From Heliocidaris tuberculata (taxonomy: Eukaryota > Echinodermata > Echinoidea > Camarodonta > Echinometridae): DNA of 64,000 nucleotides. The position numbers and the translations under genes were made by a program. The notes beneath the pieces are model-generated. The model worked only from the letters and a program-made list of their open reading frames with translations, was not told where the DNA came from and ran no database searches. Below are positions 12,569 through 25,700 of this stretch, piece by piece (within the stretch, counting starts at the first letter, position 1; each line of letters starts with the position of its first letter). The stretch lies in the NCBI GenBank assembly GCA_025618425.1, contig CM046833.1, positions 9,961,327 through 10,025,326 of the forward strand, in the 5' to 3' direction.

Positions 12569-15500
12569 GTAAGTGTAACGATTAAGTCGAACCCTCAACA
12601 GTCGAATGTTCCAATGGTTATACGGCAGTGGTGTAGCTACATGGGGACACAGAGGTCACGTAAAGAGAGAGAGAGAGAGAGAGAGAAAGAGTGAGAGAGA
12701 GAGAGAGAGACAAAGAATATACAAGAATGAGAAAGGGACGAGGTAAAAGGAAACTGAAAATAGTAGAAATAGTAGAAAAGATAGTATGGCCACCTTCCAC
12801 ACCCTTCCCCCTCTAGATGGCTTAATTTCTCGCATTATTTTCATCCACCTAGTGCCCCTACCAGTTCCCCATCAATATCCGAACCAACGTAATGCCATGC
12901 TCCTACCGTCTACTGACCTATGTCCAATCGGCCCGATGAAATCTAAGCCTATGATTTATAGGGTTTCAATCATCCTTCAATGCCGCTACCGTATAACCTA
13001 GGGCGGAATGAGGCCTTAAGTGCTACGGGCACATATTTGAAATTTCATACCATTTTAACATCAGTGGAAGTCAACGAATCCGTAAAAAAGGAACTTCAGT
13101 GTCAAACTGACCATGTCCCCAGTATACTCCTAATATGTAAACAGGGGCCGCGGAGCATTTTTGAAAGTGAGGGGGGGGGGGGGGGGCTCTGATCTGATTT
13201 CACTATAATGACAATTTTCGAGCCTTTTTCCCGATATTTTTTTTAACGTGTCTACTCAACAACAAAAAAAACGGAGGGGGCCCTTCCAGCCCGCGGCCCA
13301 TGGTAAAGAGATAGAGGGAAATCACATTTAACAAATTAGAATCTCAGATTGCAAACATTGGGTATTTTTCTGTTTCAGTACGACCATGACAATATTTTCC
13401 TTTTTGTACAGGAAAAACAAACACGAGCAAATAATGGCTGAAATATGTATCGAATGCATGAAGAAGAAGACGGAGTTGTACCTTGCGAGAGCCAAGGATA
13501 TATTCAAGGAGAAAACTGTGATCAAATGGAAGGTAATGCTATCACATTGCTGTTTACACCATGTACTAGATAAATGTAAGAGGAGTTTCACATTTTGCTT
13601 ATCTTCACTTAAACCTTGTTTTCTGGAAGCAAGCATTATTCGTCATTCCACAGCAAGGTGTAGTATAGACTTTCCACCCTCGCTGAAAAATTATCTGCCA
13701 CTATTCTCTGAGCACGAACAGGGTACGCCATCACATATTGTGGAGGAATTAAATAGTTTTTTATTTGTAAAAATGATCTAGCGAAATCCTCTCCAGGAGA
13801 AATAAAGTTCAACCAAGAGGAATTCCCCGATCGCTACACAACAAGGAGTGTATGCAACCGATTCTTAGCCCTAATTATGAAATATAAAATCGCAGCTCTC
13901 CACTGATACTCTTTTTTTTTTTCTTCAAGTGACATTGTAACTACACTCGGGACTGGTAATCTATTCCATTGAGTCCTTGAGGGTTTTAAGGAAGGGTAAC
14001 AATGCCCAATGATATTGATTTAATCATTCGGTAGGCTATTCGGAACCTCAATAAGAAAGCATTCACAATTAAAGATTTCATACTTAAAACCAATTTGTCT
14101 CTACATTTAAACGTTTGATCCAAGTCTGTTCGGACACGCATGTGCATGGCGCTTTGATTTTGTTGATATTATTCTACATTTTTGTTAGGGCCACGAGGGC
14201 GCCATAGAACGAATTCTTGGAGATCTCCAAGAACCGATTGAATGGGTGCCAACGGATCGTGAGAAGAGAGACATGGAACAGGGTGAAGAGAAGAATCTAT
14301 CGTGGTGGGAGTCGGGTAAACATCTCAAGAGCACCATAGAACAGATGATCGAAGCATGCAGGTGAGTTGTGGAATACATTTTAGGCGTGCCCAACACAAG
14401 CATGTATAGTATATGGGATCTTCACTTATCATTGTTGTTATACGACTCATGCTGCGGCGACTATTGCTCCGCGTCAGTTTTGTTCACTAATCAAATTCCT
14501 ATTAATTTGTTATTTTACTCTGGGCCAAACACTTGGCCCGTATTCTTGAAAGCCGCCTAACTTTAAGCCAGGCTTAAACCCTGCCTAAGTGCGAATATTT
14601 AGGCCACTAGATATATGGTGTGGCAAATGTCACCCTCTTAAACCTATACAAATTACCATATTTCTGAAACTAAATGCAAATCAAAAACTTATCTTGATGA
14701 AATTCATTTCCATTGTTCATTTCATATAAAAAACAAACAATTATCTAAATTCAAATTTGTTACATATAATTATATATTAACTTATGCGGAACTTTGGGGT
14801 TTACAAATGGCCTTCCATGAATCAGCGGCCTAAGATAATCCAGGCTTAATTTTGGCCGCTTTCAAGAATAAGGGCCTATATCTAACCATAATCCTAACCC
14901 TAAATCCTAACTTAAAACCCAATTGCAGCCCTAACCCTAACTCTATTATCTTTGATGAAATGAAGCTCCGAGAAATAATCGCCGGAGCACCTTCAATGTA
15001 AATGTCTGGAGGGAGATACATATTATGTACTTTTGAATTGAATTGAAGATTACATGATGACACTGTTTTATTTCCAGTCATTGTTTTCCCTCTTTCGTTG
15101 CAGTCGCGACAAGATCCTCAAGAAAGTTGCGGGGGCTTTTCTTCGCCTTCTGACGTCGTGTATGGAGAGTGCTTCTGATATGCACATTGTGGTTGCCCTC
15201 GGCATAGTCGAAACTACAGAAATGACGTATGAGGTAAAAACACTACGGTTGAAGCTTGTAATGCACTTTGCGCACGAGGCATTTGTTGACGTAGGCCTGC
15301 GTCAATGCCGGGTGTGGTTCTCTGTTCAAAGCGCCATAATAGAATGTCCTCGTACAGTGAAATTGTGAATGCGAAATGCTCAGCGTTAAATATGCGTTCA
15401 CTTATTGGTGCATGGGTTAATTTATCTCAAAGCCAGGCTTATACGAGGCGTTATTTTGATTGGGTCAGTTCCTGCGCTAATCGAGAATGTATTTGCTCTG

Positions 15501-17177
15501 TTCATTTTGCCATTATTTTTCAAACGATATCACTCTTTTATTGCGCGGTCCAAACGTCAGCAAAATGACGCTTCGCGTGAGCCGGACATAAGAGATTGAT
15601 TTGCACTGGCAAGAACGCATCGGAAATGACACCACGTGTGCAACGGGCTATATTCCGAAATTATTTAAAAGTTTAATTTATCCAATGATTTTTATTTTTT
15701 GTTTTTTAATCTATTTTTTGTATTTTTTTATTTTTGCATTGTGATTCCGAAGTATCGAATCTTTAGATCGTCCTTCAAGTGAATTCTCACCTCAACCTTG
15801 AAAAAAATTGATATTGATTTGTTTCTCTGATATCAGTGTACTTTTTAAAAAAATTTCATGACTTGGTCTTGAATATTATGAATAATGCCTCTTGTACTAT
15901 CCAAAGAAATGTAATTTTCATTGTTCATGGTTTATTTTATGTGATCTTAAATATAGAATAAACTTAGTCTATACTGAAACCGATTGGTTTGATATTACTT
16001 TTGGCTGATCACACATGCTTTAGAATGTGTATGCTATTTATCCTCTCCGTCATTCAATAACATTAAGTGAATATACTTTAGAAGAGTTTATCGCCAGTGA
16101 AGGATATTATCGTTGTCATCGTCATCGTCATCATCGTAACCGTAATCGTCCAAACGATATTCTCTCTTGATTATCAGGGTACTGAAAAGTTGATTCCTGA
16201 TGTACTCGAGGCCTTTCTTAAATGGATCCGTCGAGAGGACATCGATTTTGAAGATTTTGAAGGTAATCTGGATCACAAGTACTTAGCGCAAGGGATTCCA
16301 AATTGGGACTTACTCGAGAATGCTCGGTAAGTATTACTTCAAGAAGGGGAATTCTACATGGACGGTGGCGGTAGTGGCGAATTTAGGGGTAGGAATACAA
16401 CCAACCCGTGTCCATTAAAAACCAAAGTGGCATTCCTAAAGTACAAACAAGAACTGCCCCTCTATTTTTTTTTACCCCTTTCCACAAATTTTAGCCCCGA
16501 AAGGCACCCCAAAAATATGTTTTTAAAGTAAATGTGTACCAAACACTGTAAGGCCCCCTTCCATCTTGGTTGTCAGTTGTCACACAGATTTCTCGGATTT
16601 ATTCTCCCCTCTTTCCAGACCCCTGGGTCCGCCTCTGGGTAAAGAGCTGGTCACATTTTCCGATAGCGATAACGATAACGAGATTTTCAATTAAAGGTAC
16701 ATTGCTACAGTATGGCGTGTACATATTATGAGTATGCTCGTGGTTGTAATAGTAGGGCAACTCTAGGGTGTACCTTGGATTCAAAATCTCGTTATCGTTA
16801 TCAGACAAATGTGACCAGCCCTTAACAATATTTCATAGACGATTTCCTGTACGTTTGCACTGGATGGATAAAAAATATATTCCTTTTGTTTGGTATGAAC
16901 ATTGGGTCTGGTGATACATTTTCTATCACTTAGATATTGTAAAATGTCGTTTTTTGCTCAGGACTGCCAATGAAAGAAACAAACAAAAGGAATTTCTAAG
17001 ATTTCAGCCTATAAAGTTATTGAAATTGTGTTGTACTTCTTCTCTTTTCCTGCTAATTACAAAAAGTAATGTACAATTGTATGATATGTATTGTACAATG
17101 TTATTGAAGAAAGATAAATAAATAAATAAAATCATGAATGAAAAATGACATATCAAAGAGGGAGAGAAAGAGAGACA

Positions 17178-17254
<77 letters not shown>

Positions 17255-20200
17255 CCTTCTTCTTCTTCTTCTTTTTTTTTTTGGGGGGGGGCTGATTTAT
17301 CTTTCGCATTTCGCATTCAATGTCGCATTAAAATAACTAGCTATATTTTCCAACATTCGTAAAGATGGGGAGTGGCATGAAGCCATATTCGACGAATATT
17401 CGCTTCCTCTATATCAAAACTGGCAGAAAGGGAAGGAGAACGAGTGTAATAGAGAAAGAGATAGAGTGTAGAAGGAGAGAGAGAAAGAGAAACAGAAAGA
17501 GAGAGGAAAAATGAGAGACAGGGGGTACAGAGAGAAGAGATCACATTCGAATAGCATTCATATATATTTCCAGTTTTATTGATATTGATGCATCATAGCG
17601 CTCATATTTTTATCTTTGCTTTCGTACCTGTAAGTAACGCACTAACACCTTTTACCTCAGAAAATCAAGCGTGGCTCCTTTAAAGAGTCTTATGGAGTAC
17701 TGTGCAGAACAAGAACTCGAGGGGGACGAGCGGCCAGTCAATCTCTCCATACATGGAAATATTGTCCGCAAAATCATTTCAGGATTCATCATGAAGGTAA
17801 CTTTAGAACTGTCTCATTCTTTTTGTGCCAATGTGAAAGAAAATCATCATCACCATAACAACAACAACAACAACAATAATAATGATAACGATGATAATAA
17901 CAATGATAATAATACTAATAAATGATAATGATAATAATAATAAGAATAAAAATATCACGTCCTGATATAACACTTCTATGCGCGCCTCCAAAAAAGGGTT
18001 TGGATATTATTACCCTGCCTTTAGCTCCGGCGGCCTTAATCAGCGTACAGTGCATTTCAAAGAATAAATCCTGCCAGGTACCGGTACCTATTCAACACCT
18101 GGGCGGAGAATGGCAAACATGGATTGATGTCTGGCCAAAAGACGCTAGTGCGGGACTGAGATTCGAACCCTCAACCCATGGATTGAGAGTCTTGTGAATT
18201 AACCACTATACAACGACACTGCCACATACCATGACACCTCCATATTAGATGTCACTTGCAAGGGTTTGGCCTTGTATTGCTCTTCAAGTAGGTCTGTTTC
18301 TACTCAAATATTTTAAAACGTTGGACAAAATTGTCAAATGTATGGTCTCTATCATCACTTCACTGTAATTTGTAGACATTTTCTCTTATAATAAAGGTGA
18401 ATGAGCAATACTGTGCCTACCAGAAAAAAGTTTACAGTCAGAAAAAGTCTACCCACATAAATATTTCTAAATGTTTGAAGCGAAATTTCACAGCTGTGGA
18501 TAGCTTAGGGTCTTTTCCATTACATAATACCTGAAGATCTGGCGATATTTTACGCTCGAGTGGGCAAAGACCACTTTTGTGATAAGGTTCAAAATCCAGA
18601 CTCAACTTTGTAGAAAACCAGGCAGAACCAATACAAAGTTTTGTCAACCAAGGATTTTGCACCATTCCACAATAATGGCTATTGCTCACTCAAGCCACCT
18701 ATTGTCAGATGTTTTAGTGTTATTTGATAGGGGAGACCATAAGCTATCCATAGGTATGACAATTTCATGAACATGTTTTGAAATGTTCATTTGGGGAGAC
18801 TTTTCCAATGGTCAACGTTTTACGGTTCTCAAATTTGTTAATACCAGGCAGCACAAAATACTAATTCTTGTGAAGTCTGGATTTTGCACCCTTTCGCAAA
18901 TGTCGCTTTTGCTCGTCCGAGCTCAATATCTTGCCATATATTTTTTATTTCATTTGATAGAAGAGACCCTTATCTATCCAAAGGTATGGAAATTTCATAC
19001 AAATATTTTGAAATATTTATTTTGGGCGACATTTTCCAACTGTTATTTAAAAAAAAAAATTATTTATTTATTTGATTTATTTATTTATTTGATTGATTGA
19101 TTGATTTTTTTATTTATTTATTTTTCTTTTTTTTTTGGGGGGGGGGGCGCACTGTCATGGACTTTATATTTAATCTCGTTTAAAAGGCTCCTACATCTAA
19201 GTACAAAACAGAACTTTGTTCTCCACAAGTTATTTATTGTTATATATTTCGAGAAAAAGAAACACCCCAAATAAATATCATGAATGGAAATAGATTCAAT
19301 ACGGGCATCACCGAAATGAATGCACATTTAGTATTATGCATTATACGCTTTTATTTTCAGTCTATTTATCGAGGCTTATGGCATATTTGATCTCTTCAGA
19401 ATACTGATCAGGTAAAGCTGTATCAGGACCTCATCCCCTACGTGGTCAAGCTACTCACATGTGACGTCAAAGGCTTGGAGGAGGTAGCTGCAGAAGCCAT
19501 AGGGAAACCGGATGTTTACCAGAACGGGGAGCTCTTGGCTCCTTTTGGTGAGGCCATAGCTGACGCGTACCTGGACAACAAGTGCGACGGCACATCCGCT
19601 GGTCGTGAGTTAATTTTCGTTTGGTTTCAGGATGGGCTGAAAGGGACATCCACTAAGAAATGGATGGAAGTGGCTCAGTAGCTAGGAGAGTTCTTGCTTC
19701 CGTAATATTTGCCAAAACTACTTCTCACAAATTTAAACAAAATATATTTTGTCTATATTAATATGCAGTCCATGCAGTCTTATTTTTTTTTTTTGGTCAG
19801 GATTTTCGCAACCGACAAGAGAGGGCAGTATTTGAGCGTCAAGAGCAGAGCCATCAATACACAGAGTTTGGCCAACTCGGTTTCAGTTGGGCACAACATG
19901 GCGTTTATTCCTTTGTTACATGCTTGCCTAACAAAGCAACAGACCGCCATATTGTTACCCACTGGAGCAGAGTTGGCCAAACTCTATGTATGGATGGATG
20001 GCACTGGTCAAGAGGCCCCGTTTTGAAGACTTTGAGAGAGACTACAACTTTAAGACTTGTATTTTCTCAAAGTTCCACCTCATTTTTATTTCAGGAAAAG
20101 AAAATTTTGTCAGTGATAAATTCCTAAACCTTAAACCCTAACCCTGACGAGACTCGAGCTTGGGATATCTTCATGAAAAGCACAATGTAAATCCGAATGC

Positions 20201-22736
20201 GCCACATAGAGAACTGCGAGTTTGGTTAGCTCATTTTATTATATCCCTACAATTTTGTTTTCATGAATATCCATGCTGACTAGTCATGACGGAATAACCT
20301 TATTGCCACCCCTCTTGACGCTCAAATACTGCCCTCTCTCTTCGGTGGTGCAAGTCCTGAGAGAGAGAGAGAGAGAGAGAGAGAAAAAAATAGCGTCCCG
20401 CCTAATGTCGCTGAACGAACCCATTCGTGTTTATAAGTACTACATAGCCCCTGTTATGAAGAAATCCCAACACCCTTCTAACCCCCCCCCCCAAAAAAAA
20501 ATAATAATAATAAAATTAAAAATAAAAAAAAATAAAAAAATAAACCCGCTCTGTATTCAATTACACTGGTGAACTTTATATTTGGATAGTGATATCAAAT
20601 CGAACGCGGATAACAGCGTAAGTGCGGGGGATGTGTCGGTGTAGTGGCACCGGGCATTGTTGTCGGAAAGCCTACGAGGCCGAGGTCTGAAAGAACATGT
20701 CGGCCTCGAGGGCCTTCTGGCAACTTTTTGAGGTTCGCTGGATCGATAATCTCGGCCTCGTGGGCAGTCGGCTTACTGTGATGTCCCGGTGCTTTATTGA
20801 TCACATCCTTTTCTTTTGCCTTTGTCATTTTTAATGATAACAATTTACAATGGTTGCTCCGATATCAGGAATTCTTCATGAGGTATAATACTGCTCGGGG
20901 CCTCGCGTGTCTTCGCTTGGTGACCTTTGGTGGTGTGGAGAGCTGTTTAAAGTTTCCTTAAATTGGGAGAATTTGAACAGCGCCATCTTACGATCATTCT
21001 TAACTGAAGATTATAATTAGAGATTAGTTTCATTTAAATTGTCACTATTACCTCGTCTGGAAAATATGTACTTACTTATTTCAAACTATTACTTTGACTT
21101 GCAAACTGGAAAATTGCCCGCCAGTTCATTCTAAGCCTCCACAAGGGAGAATGGTGCATGATGGAAAAATAAAAAGAAGAAGAAGAAGAAAAAAAAAAAA
21201 AGGCGGCAGACGTTTTCCAAGTCCTGTTAAAAAGATGGCGTTATTGAGCAGGTTGAGTTTAAGGTAACTTTAAGTATAGATGAATGCACTGCACAATTAA
21301 CAGTATAGTTGTCGATGAATCGTGATTCATTAATAGGTGTTTTTTTTTTTCCTCCGGATCATGATTGATTCCAATGACCTTTACCCTTTTTTACCTCTTC
21401 ACAGTGGCCCTGAACAGCATATTTCAGTTTAACCCGGAAGTTGTTCTGTCGAGAATAGACCGAATCGCTGCACTCCTAGAAGATATGGGAACTGATGACA
21501 AGATGTATCTATTCATGCTTCTGTATGACGTCAGCAAACAAAACTCAGAGGTGTGATTTTAAATTGAAATCGGAAAAAGCCCTAATGTGAAGTTATGTAC
21601 GTTATCTTCATCAAGTACCTCTAACACGATAAAAACTACTTTCGAAAAATAAACTCGAGGGCAATTTTAAAGGCCTATTGTACTGCCCATAGAAATCTTG
21701 TTCGGATTACGTAATACGCCATAGTAATGTTCGCACATTTCTAAAGGTGATAGACAGGGCTATTGAAATTGTCTTGAGTTTATTTTTCGAAAGCAGTTTT
21801 TATCGTGTCCTCTATTGTGCTTTAAAAGTTTCAGCTGTATTCAATGTCATATTTCATAATGTCTAGGCCTACTTAATTCCGTCAGGTCCAACTTTCGCAT
21901 CCCACATGACTCCACACAATCTCTAGAGCAGCGGTGCTTTTTGTCATGGCGATGAAGGGGGGGGGGGGGGGATGGGTTGACACTTATCCCTTAACATTGT
22001 AGGCTCTATACAGTCTTTACAGCATCTACAAACACACCACTGAAACAAAACAAAAACTTTCTTAAAAATGGTTTATCCGCAACACCCTCGACAACCATTG
22101 TACTAATGAATCTTCTTGACGATTAAGAAAATAAATGGTTTAGTCCACTTAGCCCTTTTAAAAAATGTATTCCATATAAAATACAGGGTTGGGGGTTATA
22201 TCTGTATAAAATACCAACATCAAACAAACCAAAAAGTTCTAATTCGTTCTTGCGTTTTGTCGCTTCAGGTTCTGGTACCTCACATCGATCTAATGTTTGA
22301 GGATGTCTGCCACCCATCCCTGGTGCACTTCTGTTTCATGGCCCTGGCTAACACCTCACTCAAACATGCCGAGCACTTCGTCAAACATATTGACAGGTGT
22401 GTCAAAGCGTGGAAACAGAATCCGAACGCAGCCTCCTCTGCCTGTAAGACTATCGCCAGTGTTGGTCGCCTCAGTGAGGTACAGTATATCAAACAAAAAA
22501 CAAAAAAACAACACACAAACAACCATTAAAGGAAAAAAGGAGGGTGTTCTCTCGAAGATGGGAAAGTACACAAAATTCAAGAAACTTTAGAGACCTCTTT
22601 TGTAACGGAGACTAATAATGTGATCACGTGATTGAAACCCGATAGATTACACAGGTAAGGAGAGGATGAAAGAAAGACCGATAGAGAGTGAGAGAGAGAG
22701 AGAGAGGCTGAGATAAAGAGACAGAGACAGAAGAAA

Positions 22737-22771
<35 letters not shown>

Positions 22772-25700
22772 GGACTTGAGCAGATGAGTACAAAATAAGA
22801 AAGTTTCACAAACATTCCCGAAGTACTTATCTGAAAGTCGCACACTTCGCCCAGATATGCTACTATGAACATACATCATTTTCATTTTTTCAGAAAGAGG
22901 CAGCCAGATGTTTGAAGATTTTGTTCACCAAGATAAAGAGCATTGAACCCATGTGGACCGCTGTCGTCCTCATGGAGGTCAAAAGGATAGGCCAGACCCA
23001 CAAGGAATGCCTGGCCGTGTACAAGCCTAACATTGAGAAGCTTAAGCAGTGCCAGGAGACGGGGGTCCCAGGCCTGGTCCAGGGCCTGATTGATTTCCTA
23101 GAAGGCAGAAGGTAAGCCGGGCCTGTATGAAAAGTTACAGAATACGGGTTTTCTTGGCGGATTTGGTGTCGTCACCATATCCTCTCGCCGTATCTTGTGC
23201 TCTTGAAGAAATACACCGTCGTCATACTTCAATCCTGTCCTGGTGGAATTAAGGGCTTCAACACAGGGTGCAGAAAACCTTAAACCTATGTTTGACACAT
23301 TAAATGTAACCTTTTTATAGCTCCAAAAGACTTATAGAGGTATTGTTGTATGTTATGTTAGCTTGCTAGGACTTAGTGAAGATGTGGCCGAACAAAGAGA
23401 AGATATCGACAACTTGGACACTCGGGTAACGACCACGGAAAACGATGTTTCGAGAATCGACGAGACCGTGGCCCAGCAAGGCGAGGATATCGAGAATGTG
23501 CGAAACGATGTCAACGACCAGGGCGAGAAACTGGATGACCTGAAGGAAGTCGTTGATGAGACAGTGGAGAAGGTCGAGGAGATCGACCATAAGGTAAAAA
23601 CAGATTATTCATTTTCACTTTAAAGTTTCTTTCTAGAAAATGATAGAGAACATTGTGTCACGATCAGTCAAGTTGTCGCCCCAACCGACCCCAAGCACTG
23701 AGAAGGTAGACGCACTAGCGTACCTAAGGGGGGGGGGCAGGGGGGCAGGGGGCAGAGTGCCCCCTGTCATCTTTTACTCGATTTTTTAGGATTTGTTTGG
23801 ATTTTATTTTTTTATTTTTTATTTTTTATTTTTTTTGCTTGTCAGAGAATTATGGAGGAAAACATGTGATAACCCCTCCCCCCACTGATCGATTTTTTTT
23901 GAGGGCTGGCGAGAAAAAAAAAATGTGGCCATCTACCCGCCTTCGCCACTGGGTAGGCGGGTAGATAGATTCAAGAATGAGGAAACGACAACTTTGCCGC
24001 CAGGTTAATAATCCAAAGTCTGACAATCTGATATATTCTCGACATACACGAAATGTTCAAAAACAATGTATGAGTTTATTTTCAACGATTTATTTTAATG
24101 GCAAAGTTTTCGGGAGACCTTTTTCGTGTTATGCTGTTTCGGTAAAAGTTGGGCATTGTTTCGTCATTAATCAGACGATTTTCAAAGTCGTCGGCTGTTG
24201 TTGATTTGTTCATGAATATTCCTTACGGGAGAAAAAGAATAGGGAGAAAAGATATCCACTTTGGCAGTAAAAGGAAGAGTAAAGGTTTGTTTCTTGTGTA
24301 CCACTGTTTAGGAATGCCCATTAATTTAAACATGCTTTTTCTTGCTAAAGAAAACATCTCTCTTGCCAAAGAAAATATTTCTCAGTTTTTATTTCTATTC
24401 GCAATGACGTCAAAATACGAAAATCTTTTGTACTCCACAGACGATTACTAACGCTCCAAAATGGTCACGTGACATCTCCAAGCTATTAAACCCCGAGCAT
24501 GAGCACGACTGGAGATTCTTGGCAGTGCGGCTCGGGTACTCGGGTGAAGACATCCGCAACTGGGCCTTGTCACCCGATCCTACCATGGCTATCCTTGCTG
24601 AGTGGTACACGACTCACAAGAGCAGTGATGCCACCTACGCTGTACTCAGTGCGCTGGAAGACATGGGCAGAACTGACGCAGCGGAAATCATTACGCAGTC
24701 GTTAGAAGAAGCAGGTTTGAATATAAATTTTGTATTTGGAGCGATGTCGTTATTTATTCTGGGTAGCATGAGTAGAACTTTTAAAATTAATAGCAGCATT
24801 GCATATTTGAATGTACATGTGGTGTGGTGGGAAAGAAAGAAAAAGGTCACCAGAGAGTGGAGCACAAGATGCGAGGTTCGAATCCGTGCCACAATTCAGC
24901 AGTAAGAAGAAATTCAACCCTTGAGTACTTCAGCGTGTTCATGCAACATAACTAAAGGCAGGGTAATTGTAGTACTCCGCAGGCTCTTTGAGCCTCCCCT
25001 TGGATTATGTGCCAGATATGAAAGTAGCTATTATCATTGTGTAATAAACAGAAATGCTGGTGCCACAGGCGCCCTCGGATGAGTCGGAGGAGCCCCCGAC
25101 CGTATTCCTGAGCTACCAGTGGGACCATCAGCCCGAGGTAAAAGCCATCAAGAAGCACCTCGAGATGGCAGGTTTCCCTTGCTGGATGGACATTGGTCAG
25201 ATGGGTGGAGGAGACCAACTGTTTGCTAAGATAAGCCAGGGGATGAGGTCGTCGAAGGTGGTGCTGTGTATGGTGACAGAGAAATACTCAAACTCGGAAA
25301 ACTGCAATAAAGAGGTAGCCTAAACGATGACTCAAGAATACGGACTCATATATAATCATTGTCCTGCAAATATATCACAAGATATAATCACGTCCTTATC
25401 AAAATTCCGTGAACTTTGATTGGTGCGTAAATTTAACAGATTCACGTAGGTCTAACGGTTATGGCCATAAATATGTGTAATTCTTGTTGGTCAGTAAGAT
25501 AGCACTGTTATTTTGACACGGAATAAATTCTCTGACCTAAAATACCTTTTTGGTATACAAAATCTATCATTATGTGATAAACAGGATGTAAACGAAACAT
25601 AAATTGACGACCAGTATACTTTCGATGATCTGACATTTGCTCCGGCGAAATTTGCCCCAGGCTTCATGTAATCAGTACTAGAGGTTGAGTCTCCCGTTGC

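Noticed and set aside
14880..14945. Telomeric repeat array
   Set aside because: Only a few impure CCTAA units; such interspersed motifs are common and too short for a telomere or a clear fusion site.
17004..17362. Four overlapping frames reading Ile-Tyr repeats
   Set aside because: They arise from the TA microsatellite and its flanking T/G runs on both strands.
18139..18224. A functional antisense tRNA gene
   Set aside because: A- and B-boxes are present but the acceptor stem does not close; a SINE relic is more likely.
19709..20127. Open frames of 60-105 codons downstream of exon 7
   Set aside because: They lie in the arms of a fold-back element in intron 7 and lack domains.
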